Shown here piece after piece: positions 27,491 through 34,874 of a stretch of DNA of 64,000 bases (the first letter of the stretch is position 1; each line of letters opens with the position of its first letter). A program made the translations under genes and the position numbers. This stretch comes from DATIUV01 sp049322755 (GTDB taxonomy: Bacteria; Pseudomonadota; Gammaproteobacteria; Burkholderiales; UBA6910): NCBI GenBank assembly GCA_049322755.1, contig JBMOQX010000017.1, positions 62,001 through 126,000 on the forward strand. Reading direction: 5' to 3'. The notes beneath the pieces were generated by a model that was given only the letters and a program-made list of their open reading frames with translations, was not told the origin of the DNA and ran no database searches.

Positions 27491-27520
27491 ACTATAGCGC
27501 CCGGGCCTTGCCTATGTCAA
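27491..27520 (-). promoter_or_regulatory. Sigma-70 promoter driving suyA and the downstream cluster
   Basis: On the minus strand a perfect TTGACA (27520-27515), an 18-base spacer and TATAGT (27496-27491), about 70 bases before suyA. It is the best promoter in the accessory region and no other strong one was seen until slcC/comC, so it may drive much of the 15-kb cluster. Activity is inferred. Confidence 0.7.
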
Positions 27521-27536
27521 CTAAATCATCTAAGTT
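27519..27536. promoter_or_regulatory. Operator-like inverted repeat between suyA and the GntR gene
   Basis: AACT-N10-AGTT (27519-27522 and 27533-27536), with two further symmetric positions, forms an imperfect 18-base palindrome. It overlaps the edge of the -35 box of the suyA promoter and lies upstream of the divergent GntR/HutC gene. A repressor bound here would block suyA. This is a visual call. Confidence 0.5.
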
Positions 27537-27596
27537 ATACATATGAATCTTGCGGCACCGCAACAGCCGGCGCCAAAAATCAAAGAGGACTCCAGC

Positions 27597-28349
27597 GTGA
27601 CGACGATCGGGGAACGCGTGATCAGCCTGGGCAGCGTCGGCGCCAGCCCGCTGTACAAAACAGTGAAAAGCAAGATCCTCAACCAGATGACCAATGGCGA
27701 ATGGGCGCGGGGGGAGGCCCTGCCCAGCGAAGCCAAGCTGGCGGCGCGGTTCGAGGTCAGCATCGGCACGGTGCGCAAGGCGATCGATGAACTGGTGGCG
27801 GAGAAGCTGCTGGTGCGCCATCAGGGCAAGGGCACTTTCGTCGCCGTGCACAACGAAGACCGCGCTCTCTACTATTTCTTTCACCTTGTCGGTCAGGACG
27901 GCTCCAAGGAATACCCGACCGCGGAGCTGCTCTCCTTCGGCCGCGGCAAGGCCGACGCACAGACGGCCGAGCGCTTGCGAATTGCGCGCGGCGCACCGGT
28001 GTTCCGTTTCCGCAATCGGCTTCTGCTCCAGGGACTGCCGAGCTTGCTCGACCAGATCACGGTGCCCCAGGGCCTGTTTCCCGGTCTCGACGAAGAGGGA
28101 CTGCGCAGCCGGGAGCGCACCATCTACGCCCTCTACCAGTCGCGCTTCGGCATCAACGTCATCCGCGCCGAGGAGCGCCTGCGCGCGCGCCTGTGCGACG
28201 CCGAGACGGCGGCGGCGCTGGATCTGGAAGCCGGCGATCCGATCCTCGAGATTCAGCGGGTCGCGTACACGTTCAACGACGTTCCGGTGGAAACGCGGGT
28301 GTCCCGGGTCAACACCGCCCGCCACGACTATTTGAACGAGCTGGGCTGA
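27597..28349 (+). CDS. GntR/HutC-family transcriptional regulator (SuyR-like)
   Basis: An N-terminal winged helix (PLYKTVKSKIL...LPSEAKLAARFEVSIGTVRKAID...GKGTFVA) is followed by a C-terminal UTRA ligand-binding domain (HLVGQDGSKEYPTAELLSFG...ERTIYALYQSRFGINV...VAYTFNDVPVETRVSRVN). HutC-type regulators usually repress until a small effector binds. The GTG at 27597 is chosen because AGAGGA precedes it by a suitable distance; an ATG at 27543 gives 18 more residues but has no ribosome-binding site. It is divergent from suyA, so it probably senses sulfolactate or a related sulfonate and controls the cluster. About 250 residues. Confidence 0.88.
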   Translation: MTTIGERVISLGSVGASPLYKTVKSKILNQMTNGEWARGEALPSEAKLAARFEVSIGTVRKAIDELVAEKLLVRHQGKGTFVAVHNEDRALYYFFHLVGQDGSKEYPTAELLSFGRGKADAQTAERLRIARGAPVFRFRNRLLLQGLPSLLDQITVPQGLFPGLDEEGLRSRERTIYALYQSRFGINVIRAEERLRARLCDAETAAALDLEAGDPILEIQRVAYTFNDVPVETRVSRVNTARHDYLNELG

Positions 28350-28380
28350 ACGCCGGGGGCCCGGTTAGGGGCGGCGGGAA

Positions 28381-30144
28381 TCAGTGCGGGGTGCGGCCAG
28401 CATCGCGCTGCAGCAGTTCCCGGAAACCCGGATCCTTGATGTTTTTGAGCAGCCAGCGCCGCTGCGCGTCGGCATCTGCGCGCCAGCCCGCCGCAGCCAG
28501 AGCAGTCGCGGCCTCGGCGCGGGCCGCGATGGACAAGGGATCGGTGGCGTCCGCGCCGTTCGCCAACGCGCAACGCATGAAGAAATCCGCCGCTTCCGGA
28601 GCCTGTGCTTGCGCCAGCCGGAGCCTGCCCATCGCAAACAGCGCTTCGCGAACCGGGTTCGCGTCGCCCGAGCGCAACACCGCCTGCAATAACGCCTCCG
28701 CGCCACCCGGCTTGCCTGCCGCCAGCAGACTCTCGCCCAGCCGCAGCGCCTTCTCGACAGAAGCCGGCGGCAGCGGCACATCGGGACCGACGATGCCCTT
28801 CACGGCGGCCTCGGCGTCGTCGGGCCGCCCCGCCGCCAGCAGCACACGCCCGCGTTCCAGGGCCCAGTCCGCCGACACGGTGCCCGCGGGTGGCGAAACG
28901 CCTTCCAGATAGCTCGCTGCCGCACCCCAGGCCCGGGCCTCTGCGGCCATCCCCGCCAGCGTGCGCCGAGCACCCAACGCATCCGGCGGCAGCGCCAGCG
29001 GCGAACCGGCCGCGAACAGCCGCACCGCCGCAATGCCGAGCTTGCCTTCACGCAACGACCCCAACAGGCGCTCGGCGGCGAGGCGGCGGTTCGCTTCGCT
29101 GCGCGCCTGCTTTGCCAGCAGGGCCCAGATCGACCGTGCGCCCACGGGGTCGGCAGCGGCGCGCTTTTCGGCGGCTACCAGCCAGGCAGTATCCTCGCCC
29201 ATCAGCAGCTGGCCGGCGTTGGCAAGTTCCTGGCCGCGGCGCCCATAGGCATCCGCAAGTTCGGTGGCGTCGGCCGTCCGAGCGCGCGTGACGTCCTGCG
29301 GAGAACGGTTCAGCAGGCCTTCCAGCGCACTGACCTCCGCCGACCGGTCCGGCACGCGGCGTGCGGCTTCCAGCAACAGCCAGAGCGCATCCGGATCCTC
29401 CCCGCGCATGAGCGCCGTCCACGCGGCCGCCAGCGCCGTGGCCGGCGCGGTCACGCCGGCGCCCAGTTCTGCCCGCACCACGGCCGGGTGCTTGGCGTCG
29501 AGGCCGGCGGCAAAGGACAGGGCCTCCTTGCCGAGCCCTCCGGCCGCGAGGCCACGCACGAACGCCAGCGACTCCTCCCGGCTCAGGGGACGGAAGTCCT
29601 GCTGGAATCGCAGCATGGCCCGATAGGCGTCGCGAGACCGGCCCTCGGTCAGGTAAACCTCGATCACCAGCCGGCGCGCCGGCCGCTGCGCGGGTTCCGC
29701 CGCGCCATCGCCGCCCCACAGCTGCCGGCGCAGGAAATCAGCGGCACGACGGGTTTGCCCGGAATCCAGCGCGGCCTGGGCAGCCGACCCGTAGGCGAGC
29801 TGGCGCAGATCGGCGGGAACATTGGCGGGCAACGCCTGGACGCGGGCGATAAGCGCATCCCGGTCCCCCATCTGCGCGAGCAACTCCACGCGCAACGCTT
29901 CCCACTCAGGCCAGGAGGCAGCGGTGGATTGCCGCGGCTGGGAGCGTTCGATGCGGCTCAGCGCCAGCCGGGGCGCACCGGCCTGGGCGATGCGCCGGGC
30001 GTCCGCCAACGCGGGATCGGGAGCTTGGGCAGGAGCAAGGGGTGCCCCGGAGGCAGGAACGGCAAGCACCAGGACCACGCCGATCGCGCTGGCGTGGGCC
30101 CGGGATCGCGCGACGGTCCGGAAAAATGGCCCCGGCGCGCGCAC
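28381..30144 (-). CDS. Secreted alpha-helical repeat (TPR-like) protein of unknown function
   Basis: A 587-residue protein with a probable signal peptide or N-terminal anchor (SAIGVVLVLAVPASGAPLAPA) and then alanine/leucine-rich helix pairs resembling tetratricopeptide repeats (for example ALDSGQTRRAADFLRRQLWG, LAAGRPDDAEAAVKGIVG, AEALLQAVLRSGDANPVREA). No enzyme motif is seen. The GTG start lies six bases after the rplS stop, so it is probably transcribed with the rpsP-rplS operon. It is convergent with the GntR gene. I do not recognise a named family; protein-protein interaction in the periplasm is a plausible general role. Confidence 0.75.
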   Translation of the reverse strand: MRAPGPFFRTVARSRAHASAIGVVLVLAVPASGAPLAPAQAPDPALADARRIAQAGAPRLALSRIERSQPRQSTAASWPEWEALRVELLAQMGDRDALIARVQALPANVPADLRQLAYGSAAQAALDSGQTRRAADFLRRQLWGGDGAAEPAQRPARRLVIEVYLTEGRSRDAYRAMLRFQQDFRPLSREESLAFVRGLAAGGLGKEALSFAAGLDAKHPAVVRAELGAGVTAPATALAAAWTALMRGEDPDALWLLLEAARRVPDRSAEVSALEGLLNRSPQDVTRARTADATELADAYGRRGQELANAGQLLMGEDTAWLVAAEKRAAADPVGARSIWALLAKQARSEANRRLAAERLLGSLREGKLGIAAVRLFAAGSPLALPPDALGARRTLAGMAAEARAWGAAASYLEGVSPPAGTVSADWALERGRVLLAAGRPDDAEAAVKGIVGPDVPLPPASVEKALRLGESLLAAGKPGGAEALLQAVLRSGDANPVREALFAMGRLRLAQAQAPEAADFFMRCALANGADATDPLSIAARAEAATALAAAGWRADADAQRRWLLKNIKDPGFRELLQRDAGRTPH

Positions 30145-30150
30145 AACGAC

Positions 30151-30537
30151 TTACTCGGCGGCCGCCTTGTCGCTCTGGGTGAGCTTCTCGCGGATGCGCG
30201 CCTTCTTGCCGGTGAGGTTGCGCAGGAAATACAGCTTTGCGCGGCGCACATCGCCGCGGCGCTTCACCTCGATATTGGCCACCAGCGGCGAGTACGTCTG
30301 GAAGGTCCGCTCCACGCCCTCGCCCGAAGACATCTTGCGCACCACGAAGGACGAATTGAGGCCGCGATTGCGCTTGGCGATCACTACTCCTTCGTAAGCC
30401 TGCAACCGCTCGCGGTTGCCTTCCTTCACCTTCACCTGCACCACCACGGTGTCGCCCGGCGCAAACGCCGGCACGGTCTTGCCCAGGCGGTCGATTTCTT
30501 CCTGTTCCAGCTGCTTGATCAGATCCACGGCTTTCAC
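30151..30537 (-). CDS. rplS: 50S ribosomal protein L19
   Basis: A 128-residue protein starting MKAVDLIKQLEQEEIDRLGK, with the L19 core GDTVVVQVKVKEGNRERLQAYEG region, VRKMSSGEGVERTFQTYSP and the ending RRAKLYFLRNLTGKKARIREKL. L19 lies at the 30S-50S interface. It overlaps the trmD stop by four bases and closes the ribosomal part of the rpsP-rimM-trmD-rplS operon. Confidence 0.98.
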   Translation of the reverse strand: MKAVDLIKQLEQEEIDRLGKTVPAFAPGDTVVVQVKVKEGNRERLQAYEGVVIAKRNRGLNSSFVVRKMSSGEGVERTFQTYSPLVANIEVKRRGDVRRAKLYFLRNLTGKKARIREKLTQSDKAAAE

Positions 30538-31307
30538 TCCTTGCCCTGTGCTTCGCGCTCCGGGCGCTCCGCCTTGAACTCGTCCAATAATCCCTGCTCT
30601 TCCCTGCTCAGCGGCCGCTGCTCCAGCAGCCGCGGCCGGCGCAGCCAGGTGCGCCCCAGCGCCTGCTTGAGCCGCCAGCGCCGGATCTCCGCATGATGGC
30701 CGGACAACAGCACCGGCGGCACCGCCTCGCCGTCGTACGTCTCGGGACGGGTGTAATGCGGATGGTCGAGAAGCCCGTCAACGAACGAATCCTCGTTCGC
30801 GGAGTGTTCGTCCCCGAGCGCGCCCGGCAACTGCCGCACCACGCAATCCACCACCACCATCGCCGCCAGCTCGCCGCCCGAGAGCACGTAGTCGCCGATC
30901 GACAGCTCTTCGTCCACCCGGCGCGCCAACAAGCGCTCGTCGACGCCCTCGTAGCGCCCGGCCAGCAACGTCACCGCCGGTCTCGCCGCCAGTTCCATCA
31001 CCGCTGCGTGCGTCAGCATCCGGCCCTGCGGGGAGAGGTAGATCACCGGCGCCGGTTCCAGCCCCGCGGCGCGCTGGTCCGTCCGGACCGCGTCGATCAC
31101 CTTCTCCAGCGGCTCGGCCAGCATCACCATGCCCGGACCGCCGCCGTAAGGCCGGTCGTCGACGGTGCGATGCACGTCCTGGGTGAAATTCCTCGGGTTC
31201 CAGGTCTTGAGCCCGAACAATCCGCGCTCCCGTGCCCGCCCCGTGACGCCGTAACCCAGCGCGCCTTCCACCATCTCGGGAAACAGCGTAATCACGTCAA
31301 ACCGCAT
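30534..31307 (-). CDS. trmD: tRNA (guanine-N1-)-methyltransferase TrmD
   Basis: TrmD methylates G37 of tRNAs reading CNN codons and so prevents frameshifting. The 257-residue protein begins MRFDVITLFPEMVEGALGYG and shows the SPOUT knot motifs LSPQGRMLTHA, LLAGRYEGVDERL and SIGDYVLSGGELAAMVV, and the DEHSANEDSF and HPHYTRPE segments. Its stop overlaps the rplS start (ATGA), and rimM lies 31 bases upstream. Confidence 0.97.
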   Translation of the reverse strand: MRFDVITLFPEMVEGALGYGVTGRARERGLFGLKTWNPRNFTQDVHRTVDDRPYGGGPGMVMLAEPLEKVIDAVRTDQRAAGLEPAPVIYLSPQGRMLTHAAVMELAARPAVTLLAGRYEGVDERLLARRVDEELSIGDYVLSGGELAAMVVVDCVVRQLPGALGDEHSANEDSFVDGLLDHPHYTRPETYDGEAVPPVLLSGHHAEIRRWRLKQALGRTWLRRPRLLEQRPLSREEQGLLDEFKAERPEREAQGKE

Positions 31308-31338
31308 GCGCCGCTTTCCCGACCCCTCCGCTTCCGCC

Positions 31339-31857
31339 TCAGTAATCGGCGCCCCAGTCCACCCGGATCTGGCCGCCGGCCAGGTCCACTTCCCGGATCA
31401 CCGGCCCGACAAACGGAATCAGCCGCTCCCGCTCCGCCGCCACTCGCAACACTTCGTTCGCGCCGGTTTCGATCAGGCCGGTCACCCGTCCCAAATCGAC
31501 ACCTTCCAAATTAACGACCCGCAGCCCGATGAGATCGACCCAGTAGTACTCGCCCGTACCGGCCTGCGCCAGCAATTCCCTTGGCACCGCAATTTCCTGC
31601 CCGCGCAGCCCGGCGGCCGTTTCCGGGTCATTGCAGCCCTCCAGCTTGGCCACAACCCCCTTGCCGCGTTCGGCCACGGCCTCGACCGCCACCGCCCGCT
31701 GCTTGTCGCTGCCGATCCACCAGGTGGAATACTCGCCGATGGCCTCGGGACTGCGGGTGAACGTCCTCACCCTGACCCACCCCTTGACGCCGACCGGCGC
31801 GCCAAACTCGCCGAGTACGACCCAGGGTCCGTCCGGATCAGGCCGCGGCCTTGGCAC
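31339..31857 (-). CDS. rimM: Ribosome maturation factor RimM
   Basis: RimM assists assembly of the 30S head around S19. The protein has about 172 residues with the N-terminal RimM domain (VVLGEFGAPVGVKGWVRVRTF) and the C-terminal PRC barrel (GEYYWVDLIGLRVVNLEG...IPFVGPVIREVDL). The GTG at 31857 is chosen, giving a 20-base overlap with rpsP; the frame is open further up inside rpsP but that is a shadow. Second gene of the operon. Confidence 0.92.
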   Translation of the reverse strand: MPRPRPDPDGPWVVLGEFGAPVGVKGWVRVRTFTRSPEAIGEYSTWWIGSDKQRAVAVEAVAERGKGVVAKLEGCNDPETAAGLRGQEIAVPRELLAQAGTGEYYWVDLIGLRVVNLEGVDLGRVTGLIETGANEVLRVAAERERLIPFVGPVIREVDLAGGQIRVDWGADY

Positions 31858-32092
31858 CGAACTGCTTAACCAGCCGGGCCACGGTGTCGGAAAGTTTGGC
31901 TCCCTTGCCTTGCCAGTAGGTGAGACGGTCCAGCCGAATGCGCAGCCCTTCTTCACCCTGAGCGGCTTTCGGGTTGTAAAAACCGATGCGCTCCACGAAG
32001 CGCCCGTCCCGCGCGTTGCGCGAGTCAGCCACCACCATGTTGTAAAAAGGCCGCTTTTTGGCGCCGCCGCGCGCCAGGCGAATCACTACCAT
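31838..32092 (-). CDS. rpsP: 30S ribosomal protein S16
   Basis: An 84-residue protein starting MVVIRLARGGAKKRPFYNMV, with DSRNARDGRFVERIGFYNP and a basic middle: the full S16 family pattern and length. It is the first gene of the rpsP-rimM-trmD-rplS operon and is preceded by a plausible promoter. Confidence 0.98.
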   Translation of the reverse strand: MVVIRLARGGAKKRPFYNMVVADSRNARDGRFVERIGFYNPKAAQGEEGLRIRLDRLTYWQGKGAKLSDTVARLVKQFGAKAAA

Positions 32093-32138
32093 CGTAACCT
32101 CGAATCCTCTGGTTCCCGCAGAATGCGAAAAGGCCGGA

Positions 32139-32168
32139 ATTTTAAAGTATTTTTTGCTTCCCTAGCAA
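32139..32168 (-). promoter_or_regulatory. Probable promoter of the rpsP operon
   Basis: On the minus strand TTGCTA (32168-32163), an 18-base spacer and TAAAAT (32144-32139), in a short AT-rich stretch about 50 bases before rpsP. It lies between rpsP and the peptidase fragment. Confidence 0.45.
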
Positions 32169-32174
32169 GAACTC

Positions 32175-32486
32175 TCAAGCGCCGCACCAATCTTCCATGA
32201 TGCGTCGATACAGTCCCGCAGCGGCCGCGACCCGGCTCACCAAGCAATACTCGTCGGTTTGATGGGTCATGTGGAGTTCCCCGGGACCGAGGATCAGGGC
32301 GGGCACTCCACCGTAGGTCGCCTGGAACGCCGCGGCATCGGTGCAATACGGCACGGTCCGCGGCACCGGCGATTCGCCTGCCGCCTCCCCGGCGAGTTGA
32401 AACACCCGCTGGATCCGGTCGCCGCCGGGCTCCGGGTACACGGGCGCCAGACCGAGTGCATTGCGTGCGCAGCGAGGCAACGACAA
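32175..32486 (-). pseudogene. C-terminal fragment of an M20-family peptidase/deacylase (ArgE/DapE-like)
   Basis: The frame encodes about 100 residues matching only the C-terminal end of M20 metallopeptidases: TDAAAFQATYGGVPALILGP, then GELHMTHQTDEYCLVSRV and a final LYRRIMEDW. The histidine in the MTHQTDEY stretch corresponds to the last metal ligand of the family. The N-terminal two thirds, with the other metal ligands and the lid domain, are missing, so this is a remnant. It sits between ffh and rpsP, where a deletion or older insertion must have occurred. Confidence 0.7.
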
Positions 32487-32558
32487 CCAGCGGGCGGGCG
32501 CTCCCCGCGCGAACGCCCACCCGGCGAACGGGAGCCGCGTGCGTCGTAAGCTGCGCTG

Positions 32559-33905
32559 TCAGCGCATGCCGGGCAGCACGCCGCGCATGCCGCGCATCAG
32601 CTTGCCGACGCCGCCCTTGGAAACCATTTTCATCATTTTCTGGGTCTGCTCGAACTGGTTGAGCAGGCGGTTCACTTCCTGCACCGTGACCCCGGCACCG
32701 GCGGCGATGCGCCGCTTGCGCGACGCCTTGATGAGCTCCGGCTTGGAGCGCTCCTGCGGCGTCATCGAATTGATGATGCCCTCTATGCGCGCGAACACCT
32801 TCTCGTCCATGGCCGCGCCCTGCACCGCCTGCGACACCTGCATCGGGAGCTTGTCCAGCATCGCGCCCAAGCCCCCCATCTTGCGCATCTGGCCGATCTG
32901 GGCCTTGAAGTCCTGCAGATCGAAACTCTTGCCCGATTTCATCTTGCGCGCCAGCTTCTCGGCCTCATCGCGGTCGACGCTGCGCTGGACCTCTTCCACC
33001 AGCGATACCACGTCGCCCATGCCGAGAATGCGCGAGGCCATGCGCTCCGGATAGAACGGCTCCAGGCCGCCCAGCTTCTCGCTCATGCCGACGAACTTGA
33101 TCGGCCTGCCCGTGATCTGGCGCACCGAGAGGGCCGCCCCGCCGCGGGCGTCGCCGTCCAGCTTGGTCAGCACCAGGCCGGTGAGCGGCAGCACTTCACC
33201 GAATGCCTTCGCGGTGTTGACCGCGTCCTGACCCTGCATCGCGTCCACCACCAGCAGCGTCTCCACCGGCGTCACCGCGCGATGCAGCGCGGCCACTTCG
33301 TCCATCATGTCCTGGTCGATGGTGAGCCGGCCCGCGGTGTCCACCAGCACCACATCGATGTAGTGGCGCCGCGCATGATCCAGCGCCCGGGTCGCGATCG
33401 CCACCGGCGCCTCGCCGGGCTCCGGCGAGAAGAATTCGGCGCCGGACTGATGCGCCAGCGTGCGCAGCTGGTCCACCGCCGCGGGGCGATAGACGTCGCA
33501 CGAAACCAACAGGACCTTCTTCTTCTTTTCTTTGAGCAGGCGGGCGAGCTTGCCGGTGGTGGTGGTCTTGCCGGTACCCTGCAGGCCGGCCATCAGGATC
33601 ACCGCCGGCGGCGTGGTGGCAAGATCCAGTGCCGCGTTCGCCTCCCCCATGAGTCGCGTCAGTTCCCGATGCACCACGCCCACCAGCGCCTGCCCGGGAG
33701 TCAGGCTGCCCTGCACCTCCTGGCCGAGCGCCATTTCCTTCACCTGGCCGATGAATTCCTTGACCACCGGCAGCGCCACGTCCGCCTCGAGCAGGGCAAC
33801 CCGCACTTCCCGCAGGGCGTCCTGGACGTTGGCTTCGGTCAGGCGCGCCTCGCCGCGCAGCGTCTTGACGACGCGCGAGAGGCGCTGGGAAAGGGTATCG
33901 AACAT
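32559..33905 (-). CDS. ffh: Signal recognition particle protein Ffh
   Basis: Ffh binds 4.5S RNA and signal peptides and delivers ribosomes to FtsY. The 448-residue protein has the N domain, the G domain (G1 GLQGTGKTTTTGKLA, DTAGR, TKLDGDARGGAAL) and the methionine-rich M domain ending KMMKMVSKGGVGKLMRGMRG. The RNA-binding segment KPELIKASRKRRIAAGAG is present. It is divergent from the ypjD-type gene. Nothing unusual. Confidence 0.98.
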   Translation of the reverse strand: MFDTLSQRLSRVVKTLRGEARLTEANVQDALREVRVALLEADVALPVVKEFIGQVKEMALGQEVQGSLTPGQALVGVVHRELTRLMGEANAALDLATTPPAVILMAGLQGTGKTTTTGKLARLLKEKKKKVLLVSCDVYRPAAVDQLRTLAHQSGAEFFSPEPGEAPVAIATRALDHARRHYIDVVLVDTAGRLTIDQDMMDEVAALHRAVTPVETLLVVDAMQGQDAVNTAKAFGEVLPLTGLVLTKLDGDARGGAALSVRQITGRPIKFVGMSEKLGGLEPFYPERMASRILGMGDVVSLVEEVQRSVDRDEAEKLARKMKSGKSFDLQDFKAQIGQMRKMGGLGAMLDKLPMQVSQAVQGAAMDEKVFARIEGIINSMTPQERSKPELIKASRKRRIAAGAGVTVQEVNRLLNQFEQTQKMMKMVSKGGVGKLMRGMRGVLPGMR

Positions 33906-33963
33906 GGGCGGCGGCTCCGGCAGAACGGCGGTTCGTCGTGTAGACTACTTGGCGACTTCCACG

Positions 33964-34797
33964 ATGCCCCTGATTCTAACGTATTCCCTGGCAGCGCTGC
34001 TCTATGCCGCCGTGGCCGGCCTGCAGTGGCGCGCACGCGCGCGCGCGGTCGGAGCGCAGGATGACGGCGCGGCGCAGGCGCCGGCATCGGCGTGGCCCGG
34101 TCACCTCATCCTCATTCCCCTGGCGCTGCACGGCTACGCGCTCGCCAACTCGGTATTCGGGCCCGGCGGTCTCCATCTCGGCATCGCCAACGCGGTGTCG
34201 GCCATCGTGTTCCTCACGCTGCTGGTGTATTGGGTGGCCAGCCTGTTCTGGGACATGCGCGGGCTGCTCCTGATCCTGGCGCCGGCGGCCGCTATCGCTG
34301 CCCTGCTGCCGCTGCTGGCTCCGTCGCTGGATCCGCTGCCCAACACCAACGTGCCGGCCTTCAAGTATCACTTGCTGATCGCGATGCTGGCGTACAGCCT
34401 GTTCACGATCGCAGCGCTGCACGCGGTGCTCATGGCCCTGGCGGAGCGCCGGCTGCATCACCCGACGCGGTCGTCGCTGCTGGGCGATTTCCCCCCGCTG
34501 CTTTCGATGGAAACGCTGCTGTTCCGCATTCTCTGGGCAGGATTCGTGCTGCTGACTCTTACGCTGGCAACCGGTTTCGTGTTTTCCGAGGAATTGCTCG
34601 GCAAACCGCTGCAGTTCAGCCATAAGACGGTGTTCGGCATCCTGTCCTGGCTGATTTTTGCCTCGCTGCTGGCGGGCAGGGCAATGTGGGGCTGGCGCGG
34701 CCGGGTGGCAATCCGCTGGACCCTGGCAGGTTTCATCGCCCTGTTTCTCGCGTACGTGGGGAGCAAGTTCGTGCTCGAGGTGATCCTCGGTCGATGA
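33964..34797 (+). CDS. Cytochrome c assembly (CcsA/YpjD-type) membrane protein
   Basis: A 277-residue membrane protein with about eight hydrophobic segments, starting MPLILTYSLAALLYAAVAGL. It carries the CcsA-like features NTNVPAFKYHLLIAMLAYSL, GFVFSEELLGKPLQFSHKTV and a terminal tryptophan- and arginine-rich loop before the last helix. Family members handle haem during cytochrome c maturation, but the YpjD-type homologue next to ffh has no firmly known role. The ATG at 33964 is the first sensible start after the ffh promoter region; the upstream open frame overlaps ffh. Confidence 0.85.
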   Translation: MPLILTYSLAALLYAAVAGLQWRARARAVGAQDDGAAQAPASAWPGHLILIPLALHGYALANSVFGPGGLHLGIANAVSAIVFLTLLVYWVASLFWDMRGLLLILAPAAAIAALLPLLAPSLDPLPNTNVPAFKYHLLIAMLAYSLFTIAALHAVLMALAERRLHHPTRSSLLGDFPPLLSMETLLFRILWAGFVLLTLTLATGFVFSEELLGKPLQFSHKTVFGILSWLIFASLLAGRAMWGWRGRVAIRWTLAGFIALFLAYVGSKFVLEVILGR

Positions 34798-34874
34798 GCC
34801 ATCGCATCGCCTTGACACCCGCGACGAGGCCCGCCGATACTGCGGGCTCGTTTCCGCACCCCAGGTAACCGCCG

